A stretch of 64,000 nt of DNA from Pontibacillus yanchengensis (GTDB taxonomy: Bacteria > Bacillota > Bacilli > Bacillales > BH030062). The position numbers and the translations under genes are program-made. Shown here piece after piece: positions 52,994-61,314 of this stretch. The stretch is taken from the NCBI RefSeq assembly GCF_009856295.1, contig NZ_WMEU01000001.1:1302001-1366000 (forward strand), given 5' to 3'. Under the pieces are notes generated by a model. The model ran no database searches, had not been told where the DNA came from, and was given only the letters and a program-made list of their open reading frames with translations. The first letter of the stretch is position 1; every line of letters starts with the position of its first letter.

Positions 52994-53362
52994 CTATAAC
53001 CACTCTAACAATTCGATACGATTGCCAAACGGGTCGTACACATAAATACGATTTGCTCCAGGAAGTCGATCATCCTCTATGTACTCCACATTATTTTCTG
53101 TGAGGTGTTTCTTTAGAATTTCAAGATTTTCTACCTCTAGTGCTGGATGAGCTTTTTTTGCTGGAGAAAATGGCTCCTCAATGCCTATATGAATTTCATT
53201 GTTCCCAAATGTAAACCAAATCCCGCCATTCTTTTTTAACTCCTCTGGTTTTTCTACTTCATTTAACCCTAAAGTCTCAGCAAAGAAGGCCCTCGCTTCA
53301 CCCTCCCCACCTTTTGGAGCAGCTAATTGAACGTGATCAATAGATTTAAACGCAAATGACAT
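52994..53362 (-). CDS. VOC-superfamily protein
   Basis: 122 residues from the ATG at 53362 (MSFAFKSIDHVQLAAP); AAGGGGGA lies 6 bases upstream, too close for the ATG two codons earlier. It is a single VOC unit pair with His near residue 10 (IDHVQLA), NEIHIGIEE in the middle and the C-terminal DPFGNRIELLEW, where the Glu would be a metal ligand. It is glyoxalase/dioxygenase-like with unknown substrate. It may be co-transcribed with the M3 peptidase gene 36 bp upstream. Confidence 0.75.
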   Translation of the reverse strand: MSFAFKSIDHVQLAAPKGGEGEARAFFAETLGLNEVEKPEELKKNGGIWFTFGNNEIHIGIEEPFSPAKKAHPALEVENLEILKKHLTENNVEYIEDDRLPGANRIYVYDPFGNRIELLEWL

Positions 53363-53398
53363 ATACATCCCCCTTTTTTTATCATACTTAACAATATT

Positions 53399-55225
53399 CT
53401 ACTCTATACTTTTGCATACCTTCCTTTCACCATCCATTTCCATAGAAGAGGTTAATTCTAAAAACTTTTCTACATCTTTGATGCATAGGGACATTCCTTC
53501 TTCCCAAAACGATCTATCTTGTATATCTCTACCTAAATGCTTCATCGCTAGGTCTTCTACAGACATACAGCCAGAGTCACGCAATAATGCCATGTAGTTT
53601 TCTTCAAATTTATCCCTTTCAGTCTTTCCCTTTGCATACATACTTTGAGCGAAGAGGTAACCAAAAGTGTAAGGGAAATTATAAAAAGGTACTGTAGTGA
53701 TATAAAAATGCGGAGTAAAGGCCCAAGCATGTTGAGGAGCATCTTCTAAACTGCCAGTATAGGCTTCATCGATAGCTTCTTGCATTAATTCATTTAACCT
53801 TGTTGCTGAAACTATCCCTTTCGCCCTCTCCTGATAGAACCGAACCTCAAATAAAAATCTAGAGTGGATATTCATGAAATTCATCACACTTCGTTTTATT
53901 TTTTCGTCTAGTAAGAAGAGTTGCTCTTCCTTTGTATCAGCTCTCTCTAATGCTGCATCCAGGACTACCATTTCAGCAAAGGTAGAAGCTGTCTCCGCTA
54001 CACACATAGGATATTGTTTATTCACCCCTTCCACTGAAGCCATAGCATGATTGTGAAAAGCATGCCCTAATTCATGAGCTAAGGTTAATACATCCGTAAT
54101 CTTACCTCCATAGTTCATAAATACTCTAGATTCTCCAGTTAAAGGGAAGCCTGCACAAAAAGCTGTGGATGATTTAGTTAATCTGTCTTCAGCGTCCACC
54201 CAATGGTTTTGTATTGCTTGTCGAGAAAAACGCTCTAATTCAGCACCAAATTCACCAAAGTGTTGTAGTATAAAATCCACACCTTCTTGATAATCCATTG
54301 TTTGATTACTTCGGTTTATTGGAGCCCAAAAGTCATAAGCATGCATAGAGTTTTTTTCAAGCAAAGTTGCTTTTCTTTTTAAATAAGCTGAGAATGGTTT
54401 TTTATGATCACACACGACCTCCCACATTGTATGCAAGGTTTGTTCACTTAGTCGGTTATGGCGTAATGGTTCTTCTAGTATATTGGTAACACCTCTTTTT
54501 TTGTACACTTGCAAACGAAACCCACCAATATGATTTAGTATAGAAGATAGTATGTCTTCTTGAGAAGTCCATGCACGTTCCAAAGCCTTATATGAATTTT
54601 TACGAACATCACCATCTTCATGAGATCGCAAATTCATGGCTTGCCCTATGGATAAGTCATTCACTTCTCCATTAACTTCCAAACGAACACGCAAACTCCT
54701 GACAAGAGTTTGATACACCTTCCTCCATCCATGATATCCATCTACCTCAAGTGAAGAAATGATTTTCTCTTCTTCTTCCGTTAGTCTATTGTTTTTACGA
54801 TCACGCCACTCCCTTAAAATGAATTGATAAGGTTTTAGCCTGTCTGTTGCCAACAATTCATCCCAAACCGAAGCTTGAATGTATGAAAGAGTGGTTTGAA
54901 GTTTATGTAAGACCTCATCATACTGCGCGGATATTTTAGCAATTCTTTCTTGTATAACAGATGCTCCCTGATCTTTTGGGTCTTCTGCAAGCAAGCACGT
55001 TATAAATGAAGAAGTGTGAGACAGTTTCAAGCGAATATCATTCATGTGCTTCATTAAGTTTTGGATGACATTAGCGTCTTCCTTTTGTTTTGGTATGCAA
55101 AATGCATCAATAATCTTATTAAAATCATTCACTTTTTTCTCTATCAAACTTATATGATTATGAAGGTTCTCCGAATTACTCTTTCCATCAAATATTCTAT
55201 TTAAGTCCCAAGCATCTTTGTACAT
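53399..55225 (-). CDS. M3-family oligoendopeptidase (PepF-like)
   Basis: A 608-residue zinc metallopeptidase of the thimet/oligoendopeptidase F family, the usual length. The catalytic HELGH is at residues 384-388 in LTLAHELGHAFHNH, and CVAETASTFAEMV at about 408-420 supplies the third zinc ligand. The N-terminal half is the helical PepF lid. It degrades short peptides in the cytosol. GAAGGGGA precedes the ATG. A VOC gene lies 36 bp downstream on the same strand. Confidence 0.85.
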   Translation of the reverse strand: MYKDAWDLNRIFDGKSNSENLHNHISLIEKKVNDFNKIIDAFCIPKQKEDANVIQNLMKHMNDIRLKLSHTSSFITCLLAEDPKDQGASVIQERIAKISAQYDEVLHKLQTTLSYIQASVWDELLATDRLKPYQFILREWRDRKNNRLTEEEEKIISSLEVDGYHGWRKVYQTLVRSLRVRLEVNGEVNDLSIGQAMNLRSHEDGDVRKNSYKALERAWTSQEDILSSILNHIGGFRLQVYKKRGVTNILEEPLRHNRLSEQTLHTMWEVVCDHKKPFSAYLKRKATLLEKNSMHAYDFWAPINRSNQTMDYQEGVDFILQHFGEFGAELERFSRQAIQNHWVDAEDRLTKSSTAFCAGFPLTGESRVFMNYGGKITDVLTLAHELGHAFHNHAMASVEGVNKQYPMCVAETASTFAEMVVLDAALERADTKEEQLFLLDEKIKRSVMNFMNIHSRFLFEVRFYQERAKGIVSATRLNELMQEAIDEAYTGSLEDAPQHAWAFTPHFYITTVPFYNFPYTFGYLFAQSMYAKGKTERDKFEENYMALLRDSGCMSVEDLAMKHLGRDIQDRSFWEEGMSLCIKDVEKFLELTSSMEMDGERKVCKSIE

Positions 55226-55499
55226 GTTTACTTCCCCTTCCTTCTCTTATTCCATCCCACCAAAACCAAACGTACGTTCTTATTATATATGTTTTGCATA
55301 GAAATGTCACAATTTTCATAAAGAAAAAGAGGAAATATTATAATAAAGTAATAATCCATCCTCACACTACTTATTGAACTATATTGAATTTCCAACGTTC
55401 TTCAAACCACAGTCCGCAAAAAAATCTAAATGACTTTCATAAAACTTTCATATTCCTGTGGTACTATTCCATTACAGTTATTCGATAGGAGGAAACATC

Positions 55500-56183
55500 A
55501 TGCCAAACGCATGGATGCTAGGCCCCTTAATTATACAGCGATCATTTGTATTTCTTGGGGTGAGCTTGCTATTAGGAGTTATCTTATTTCAAGTGTTAAG
55601 CCCATTTTCGAAATCTTACGTAAAACAACTAACAAATGAAATAAGTTCCTTCTTCTTTGCATTTGTTATTTCCATTTGGATTGCAAAGATTGTAGTAAAC
55701 ATAGGGACATTTATGAATGACCCTCGTGCAGTACTTGCGTATCCAAGCAATAGTCACGCTTTTTATTTAGCTTTTGCGTTCATCCTCCCTTATAGCAAGC
55801 TTCATGTTTATCGGCGGGACTTAAATATTAATCATATTGGAACAGCGTTATTCTATGTATTTATATTGAGTTCCATTTTCTTTGAATTTTCAAATACAGT
55901 TGTAGAACAAAATGTCGCTGTGCACGTAAGCCAACTTGGGATCTTGGTAGCTACACTAATCATACTGTTAGGTACACAAAACTCCTTAACTCGATTATCT
56001 CTTTATATCGGCATCACAGTTTTTACGGTTGGTTATTTTGTATTGTCTTCCATTTTCGCTCATACCCATATTTTCCTATACACCGTCGACACTTGGTTTT
56101 GGGTTATTAGTTTGATAATCGTAAGCTTGCTGTGGTTTCGCTTATACCCTACAGGTTTAAAAACCAGAGGGAGTAACCGCTAG
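55500..56183 (+). CDS. Polytopic membrane protein, first gene of the ccdA operon
   Basis: 227 residues from the ATG at 55500, preceded by AGGAGG at 6 bases; an in-frame ATG 14 codons earlier has no such site. About seven hydrophobic segments, short loops, one cluster of positive charge (YRRDLNINH) and a basic tail. I do not recognise the family. It precedes ccdA by 57 bp, followed by a thioredoxin-like gene and a two-component pair, so it probably belongs to an extracytoplasmic redox unit. Confidence 0.65.
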   Translation: MPNAWMLGPLIIQRSFVFLGVSLLLGVILFQVLSPFSKSYVKQLTNEISSFFFAFVISIWIAKIVVNIGTFMNDPRAVLAYPSNSHAFYLAFAFILPYSKLHVYRRDLNINHIGTALFYVFILSSIFFEFSNTVVEQNVAVHVSQLGILVATLIILLGTQNSLTRLSLYIGITVFTVGYFVLSSIFAHTHIFLYTVDTWFWVISLIIVSLLWFRLYPTGLKTRGSNR

Positions 56184-56240
56184 ATTTAGGCATTTATTGT
56201 CAAAACAAACATTTTAAATACATGAAAAGAAGGTGAAAAC

Positions 56241-56984
56241 ATGACAGCAGCATCTGATATAACAATATGGTTAGCGTTAGGAGCTGGGATTCTTTCTTTC
56301 CTATCCCCTTGTACGCTCCCCATTTTTCCAGCTTACCTATCATATATCACTGGCATGAGTGTAAAAGAGCTTGAATCAGAATCATCTCTAAAGGTTCGTT
56401 CCAAACTATTATTGCATTCGATATTTTTTCTGTTTGGCATTTCCTTGATTTTCATCAGTTTAGGGGTTGGGGTTTCTTTCTTAGGAGAATGGATTCAAGG
56501 ATTACTAACAGGGACATCAGGAGTTTTCCTCCAAAGGATCGCAGGTATTTTCATTGTGGTTATGGGTCTGTTTGTTGCAGGCTGGTTGAATATCTCTTGG
56601 TTCATGCGAGAAAAACGTTTTCGATTCACTCAAAAACCAGTTGGGTATATTGGGACAATATTTGTCGGAATGGGTTTCGCAGCAGGATGGACACCGTGTA
56701 TTGGCCCTATCTTCGCCTCTATACTAGTCGTAGCAGGGAGTAATCCAGCTCAAGGAACGCTTTATACTATAGCTTATGTTATAGGGTTTGCCATTCCATT
56801 TCTTGTTTTAGCATTCTTCTTAGGATCTACAAAATGGATTGTACGTTATAGCGAGAAGATTATGAAAGCAGGTGGAGCAATTATGATCGTAATGGGAGTG
56901 CTACTGTACTCAGGCCAAATGTCCAAACTATCAAACTTCTTGCTTCAACTTGTACAAGACACATGGTTCTCAAATTTAGGATAA
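56241..56984 (+). CDS. ccdA: CcdA-family thiol-reductant membrane transporter
   Basis: A 247-residue polytopic protein of the CcdA/DsbD transmembrane family. Its two redox cysteines are in LSPCTLPIFPAYLSYITG (Cys24) and GWTPCIGPIFAS (Cys153). It carries electrons from cytosolic thioredoxin across the membrane to extracytoplasmic thiol proteins, for cytochrome c maturation or spore and envelope disulfide chemistry. AGAAGGTG is 6 bases before the ATG. The thioredoxin-like gene 18 bp downstream is the likely partner. Confidence 0.85.
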   Translation: MTAASDITIWLALGAGILSFLSPCTLPIFPAYLSYITGMSVKELESESSLKVRSKLLLHSIFFLFGISLIFISLGVGVSFLGEWIQGLLTGTSGVFLQRIAGIFIVVMGLFVAGWLNISWFMREKRFRFTQKPVGYIGTIFVGMGFAAGWTPCIGPIFASILVVAGSNPAQGTLYTIAYVIGFAIPFLVLAFFLGSTKWIVRYSEKIMKAGGAIMIVMGVLLYSGQMSKLSNFLLQLVQDTWFSNLG

Positions 56985-57002
56985 GGAACGGAGGTAAAGA
57001 GT

Positions 57003-57587
57003 ATGAATATCAAAAAGCTCTTCATTACGGTTGTAATCATTGGAATGTTTGGTTGGGCTGTTTATGATCTAACTAGTTCATCCACCTCAGAAGATAATAA
57101 AGAAGAAGAAAATAAAGAATTTAATGTTACAGAAGGACAGGGTTCAGATAACAACACAAACGAAGTAGGATTAGAGGTCGGAAAAAAAGCTCCCGATTTT
57201 CAATTAACTACATTAAACGATAAAAAGATAAGCCTTTCTAATCTTAAAGGCGAAAAGGTCATGATCAATTTCTGGGCTACATGGTGTCCACCATGCCGAG
57301 CTGAAATGCCAGACATGGAAAAATTTTATCAAAATGAAGATATTACTATTCTAGCAATTAACCTAACCTCTACAGAGAGTGGATTAGGAGATGTAAGGGA
57401 TTTTGTAAAGGAATTTGAACTTAGTTTTCCAATTCTATTAGACAAGCAAAACAACATTGCTACTTCCTATCAAATCCGTCCAATTCCAACGACATATATG
57501 GTAGATTCAAACGGTGTCATTCAACATAAGGCGCTTGGGGCGATGAATTACGAACAAATGGTCAAACAATATAAACAGATGAATTAA
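57003..57587 (+). CDS. TlpA/ResA-like membrane-anchored thioredoxin
   Basis: 194 residues: an N-terminal anchor (about 5-22), an acidic Glu/Asn-rich linker and a thioredoxin fold from about 55. WATWCPPC at 92-98 is the redox CXXC (Cys95 and Cys98) and the cis-Pro is in RPIPTTYMVD. ResA itself has CEPC; CPPC here is closer to YneN/StoA-type reductases. It would be reduced by the adjacent CcdA. GGAACGGAGG precedes the ATG, 18 bp after ccdA. Confidence 0.85.
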   Translation: MNIKKLFITVVIIGMFGWAVYDLTSSSTSEDNKEEENKEFNVTEGQGSDNNTNEVGLEVGKKAPDFQLTTLNDKKISLSNLKGEKVMINFWATWCPPCRAEMPDMEKFYQNEDITILAINLTSTESGLGDVRDFVKEFELSFPILLDKQNNIATSYQIRPIPTTYMVDSNGVIQHKALGAMNYEQMVKQYKQMN

Positions 57588-57623
57588 CTGTTTATATGTC
57601 GTAAAATGAAGGTGGTGATGCTA

Positions 57624-58307
57624 TTGAAACAAACCATACTTGTCGTTGAAGATGATAAAATGATTCGCGAACTTGTCAGCTTGTATCTTCAAAATGCAGG
57701 GTACAACGTGATTGAAGCTGAAGATGGTGAGGACGCGAAAGCATCCTTTCTTACCCATCATCCTTGCTTAGTAATACTAGACTTAATGCTCCCAAAACAA
57801 AGTGGCGAAGAGGTATGCGAATGGATTCGACAGCAAGAACGAAATGAAGTCTCCATCATTATGCTCTCAGCAAAAGCACAGATAAGCGATAAAATTGCTG
57901 GCTTAAAGATGGGAGCAGATGATTATATCACAAAACCATTTGATGCTGATGAACTTGTAGCTCATGTAGAAGCAGTACTACGTCGTACGGGCCAATTCTG
58001 TCAAAAAATCACCTATAGTGGTTTGTGCATCAAACCTCGTAAAGGTGAAGTACTGTTGTACGACCATCCTATTACGCTGACAAAATATGAGTTTAACCTT
58101 CTTTATTATTTTATGGAGAACCCAAATATCGTTTTATCTCGAGAACAGTTGTTACGTCAAATCTACCCTCACGCTGAAACAAATGTGCTTGATCGAACGA
58201 TTGATGCTCATATAAAAAAGCTTCGAGAAAAAGTAGAAGAAGATACCTCTTGCCCTAAACGAATTCAAACAGTCAGAGGAATGGGGTATAAATTTGTGGA
58301 TGCATAA
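57624..58307 (+). CDS. OmpR-family response regulator
   Basis: 227 residues from a TTG at 57624 (MKQTILVVEDDKMI...), chosen because AAGGTGGTG precedes it; in-frame ATG codons at 57606 and 57618 are before or inside that site. The receiver domain has the phospho-acceptor Asp53 in VILDLMLPKQSG and the switch Lys in YITKPFD. The C-terminal winged helix ends VRGMGYKFVD. Its stop overlaps the histidine-kinase start. The pair follows the redox genes in one operon. Confidence 0.85.
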   Translation: MKQTILVVEDDKMIRELVSLYLQNAGYNVIEAEDGEDAKASFLTHHPCLVILDLMLPKQSGEEVCEWIRQQERNEVSIIMLSAKAQISDKIAGLKMGADDYITKPFDADELVAHVEAVLRRTGQFCQKITYSGLCIKPRKGEVLLYDHPITLTKYEFNLLYYFMENPNIVLSREQLLRQIYPHAETNVLDRTIDAHIKKLREKVEEDTSCPKRIQTVRGMGYKFVDA

Positions 58308-59379
58308 ATGGCTAACTACTCTCGCTCCTAGAGGATTTTTATGGAAACTTACGGCATTGAATGTAATGATTATTACACTTTTTATCGTCTTAAGTGGATT
58401 AGCAATGTATAATACTGCTTGCTTTCTAGTGGAGAGCATGGGAAGTATGAACAATGAAAAACAAGTATATTTTAACTCTACTCTCTTACAATATTTATGG
58501 TTATTCAGCTTAATTGCGATTCTAATTGGAAGTATTGTACATTATCTATTAACAAAAAAGCTTGTGTCACCACTCAAGGAGTTAATAGAATCAACCAAAA
58601 GCTTGAAAGAAGGTTCTTATCCTGATCCAATTCAGGTGTCTTCCAAAGATGAAATGACCGAATTTGTGGAACATTTTAATGAGCTAATTCAGCAATTAAA
58701 AGTTAATGAATATCATAGGAAGAAATTTGTTTCTGATCTCTCTCATGAATTAAGAACACCGCTGTCCAACTTAAATGGATACTTAAATGCATTACAAAAA
58801 GGTGTGATACAAGGGGATTCTTCTCTTTATCATTCGTTATACAATGAATCTCAACGTCTTACGAAAATGATGAATCAATTAGAACAACTAAAAGAATGGG
58901 ATTACGCCTCCCATAATATAGTGGCCGACAAAGAGTCTGTAGACATATCCTCTCTTATGAACCAATGTGTTTCCATGTTTCAATGGTCCTTAAATGAACA
59001 ACAAATTGATTTGGAGGTAAACATGTCTCCTAAGCTACTTTCTCTTAACATCGAAGGTATTCAGCAGGTCATGACCAATTTAATTGATAACGCCATTCGC
59101 TATTATGAAGGTAACAGCCCCATCCGCATTTTAGGTACAGAAAAAGAGGATTCCTATCTTATATCCATAACAGGTCCTGGCAAGTCTATTCCCGAAGAAC
59201 ATCAGCAATCTATATTTGAGCGCTTTTTTCGAACAGACCCTTCCAGAAGTCGTGAAACAGGTGGATCCGGTCTTGGCTTAGCTATTACCAAAGAAATCAT
59301 CGAACACCATAACGGAGAAATCGGCCTTCACACAGAAGAAGGGTTACACAGCTTCTGGATATCTTTACCTCTCCGGTAA
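58294..59379 (+). CDS. Sensor histidine kinase with an altered ATP-lid G1 motif
   Basis: A 361-residue sensor kinase (TTG 58294, or an in-frame ATG at 58300). Two membrane helices (about 20-39 and 65-87) bracket only 25 residues outside. HAMP follows, the phosphoacceptor His151 is in SDLSHELRTPLSNL, the N box is NLIDNAIRY (about 262-270), and G2 is GGSGLGLA (323-330). At the G1 box the expected D-x-G-x-G reads GPGKS (294-298): the nucleotide-contacting Asp is Gly and the second Gly is Ser. Otherwise it is a normal kinase. The tiny sensor loop suggests that a partner or the membrane supplies the signal. Confidence 0.85.
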   Translation: MWMHKWLTTLAPRGFLWKLTALNVMIITLFIVLSGLAMYNTACFLVESMGSMNNEKQVYFNSTLLQYLWLFSLIAILIGSIVHYLLTKKLVSPLKELIESTKSLKEGSYPDPIQVSSKDEMTEFVEHFNELIQQLKVNEYHRKKFVSDLSHELRTPLSNLNGYLNALQKGVIQGDSSLYHSLYNESQRLTKMMNQLEQLKEWDYASHNIVADKESVDISSLMNQCVSMFQWSLNEQQIDLEVNMSPKLLSLNIEGIQQVMTNLIDNAIRYYEGNSPIRILGTEKEDSYLISITGPGKSIPEEHQQSIFERFFRTDPSRSRETGGSGLGLAITKEIIEHHNGEIGLHTEEGLHSFWISLPLR

Positions 59380-59433
59380 TTCTTTCAGGAGCTTACTCCC
59401 CCCCCTATCCAACATAATGGAATATACTATAAA

Positions 59434-59461
59434 AGCTCAGAGAAAGCCTTTACTCTGAGCT
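59434..59461. terminator. Terminator between the kinase gene and the SRPBCC pseudogene
   Basis: AGCTCAGAG pairs with CTCTGAGCT; T-rich on the minus strand. Confidence 0.75.
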
Positions 59462-59485
59462 CAAAGCATAGAGATGTCTTTTTAA

Positions 59486-59955
59486 TTAATGATTTAGACT
59501 AGACTTGTTATTCACCGCTTCTTGCTCAACCCTTTGCAAAAATTCATCCACGACATTTTTGTTGCTTTTTTCATTACCGAGCTTAAGCATCGCTCTTCCT
59601 ACAAAATTAATCCCCTTGTTCTGCCCCTCATAAATAAACCTAGTCTGACTATCATTTTCTTTTAATAACGTGAAGGAAAGGGTAACCTCAAAAGCCTTGC
59701 CTAAGACAAAAGAGAGTTTCTTGTACTTTTTATCCCCACTATCTTCATAAGCTAATGTTTCAACAATATAAGTCTCAACGCGCTTTCCTTCACGATAAGA
59801 TTGACGATGCTTTGCCCCCACGTCATGCTCTTGCTTTTCGTGAGAGTATGCTCTTCTACCTTTGGCATAATTGTTTGGATGTTTTGATCCGAAAATAAAC
59901 TCCAGACCTCTTCAACGGGCGCATCAATCAGTATTTCTTCTTCCCATTGAATCAC
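59486..59955 (-). pseudogene. Frameshifted SRPBCC-domain protein
   Basis: A GTG at 59955, after GGGAGGAAG, starts MIQWEEEILIDAPVEEVW, the typical opening of a START/SRPBCC ligand-binding domain. The frame is lost near 59838-59845: the continuation HEKQEHDVGAKHRQSYREG is in another frame and runs to 59486. One base added or two lost would join them. Both segments look otherwise healthy, so this is a recent mutation or an assembly error. Confidence 0.75.
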
Positions 59956-60057
59956 GTTTCTTCCTCCCTCCCAGATGCAATGAACTCCTCTATCTCTTCT
60001 GTTTGAAGCTGAAGCCTTAATCTGCATTTGAATTTTATTTCTCGGTGAAGACCTTCA

Positions 60058-60978
60058 CTAATAAGAGGAAACCACTCTTAGTGATTTGTGCAGATAGATG
60101 AACGAAGCCAGAGTTGATATAACTCCACCTATCAAAATGGTGATAGACGTCCCCATATAATCAGCGAACACTCCCGCCAACAATGCAGCTATTGGCATAA
60201 GGAGCCAAGTCATGAATCGACTAGTTGCTTGAACACGACCGAGCAATCGTTCAGGTGTGAGTTGCTGTCTGATTGTAACAATGGAAGGACTCATCATTGC
60301 GGCACACATAGTCCCGATAGCATTCATGCAAGCTAATAATATAATCGTATGTACGAAACTAAATAGAATAATAGATACACCACCAACTGTACCAGCCAAA
60401 AACAATATCGCACGAAGTGAAAGCAACTTTTTAAGTGGATTAGAAAGGAAAGCTCCTCCTATGGCACCTAACCCTCCAATGGATAATATCCATCCTATTT
60501 GTGATGCATTTAAGTGAACAGCCGTTTTGAGATGGACAATCATCATAGTTAGAAAAAGGGTAGTTCCTACAATCGAAAAAAGCATGGCAACATTCGTTAT
60601 AAAAATAGGCTTGTTATTCCAAACAAACTGAAAACCTTCTTTTATATCAAGTAAAAAATGTGAATGGCTAGTCTCGTTCATAGGAGTGATTTTCAAGCTT
60701 AGTACAACAAGAAAACCAACAAGAAAACTAATGCTGTTAAGAACAAGAGCGAATCCAGGATTATATATACTGATTAATATTCCACCTAATCCTGGCGCAA
60801 TAAAAACGGCCATATTTAGCATTCCAGTATTAAGAGAATTTACAAATTGCAAATCCTTTTGATGCACCAATCTAGGAACAGAAGCGAATTGAGATTTATT
60901 ATACAATTGGGTTAGAACCCCTACTACGGACATAGATAAAAAAAAGAAACCACTAAATTCATTTTCCTTTTTCTTATA
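60058..60978 (-). pseudogene. 5'-truncated MFS exporter gene (DHA3-like)
   Basis: The open frame ends at 60058 and can be followed upstream to about 60978, where family A copy A15 begins. It encodes the last 300 or so residues of an MFS exporter (DHA3/enterobactin-exporter type, normally about 400). The first three or four membrane segments and motif A are missing. The best internal start, ATG 60933, has no ribosome site. It looks like a dead gene. Confidence 0.7.
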
Positions 60979-60979
60979 A

Positions 60980-61254
60980 AGAATAAAAGCTCAGGGCGCC
61001 CGTTTAGCGACGTATGTGCTTCGGCCCACACGACGTGGGTTGGTTCAATGTTGCTGCGTGACGCAGTGATTTTAATCGAACTTTCCCTTAGTCAGTAGGA
61101 GATAAAGGAAACACGAAAAAATGCGTGATTCGATGTTAACTTATCGTACGAAGGCGAAGGAAGCATACTAGTCGCTGGGCGCTGGAGCTGGACGTGGCCA
61201 CATCACTTTTTTAGTTATACACAAGGATTGAATTTTATAATTTCAGCTATACAA
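60980..61254 (+). repeat. Family A dispersed repeat, copy A15 (full length)
   Basis: From AAAGCTCAGGGCGCCCG to the A+T tail; CCCAC/GTGGG, GCTGC (61053-61057)/GCAGT (61063-61067), right end GTCGCTGGGCGCT. Its left edge is where the MFS reading frame breaks off. Confidence 0.9.
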
Positions 61255-61256
61255 TA

Positions 61257-61291
61257 AAAAAGTAGAGCCTACTTACAAAATAGGCTCTACT
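61257..61291 (-). terminator. Terminator of katA
   Basis: AGTAGAGCCTA pairs with TAGGCTCTACT around a 9-base loop; TTTTTTATTG follows on the minus strand. Confidence 0.85.
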
Positions 61292-61314
61292 ATCTATAAT
61301 ACAGATTCACTTTT

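Noticed and set aside
624..61254. A CRISPR array or tRNA cluster suggested by the repeated sequences
   Set aside because: The repeats are dispersed over 60 kb, about 270 bp or 126-380 bp long, without regular short spacers; no cas genes are present.
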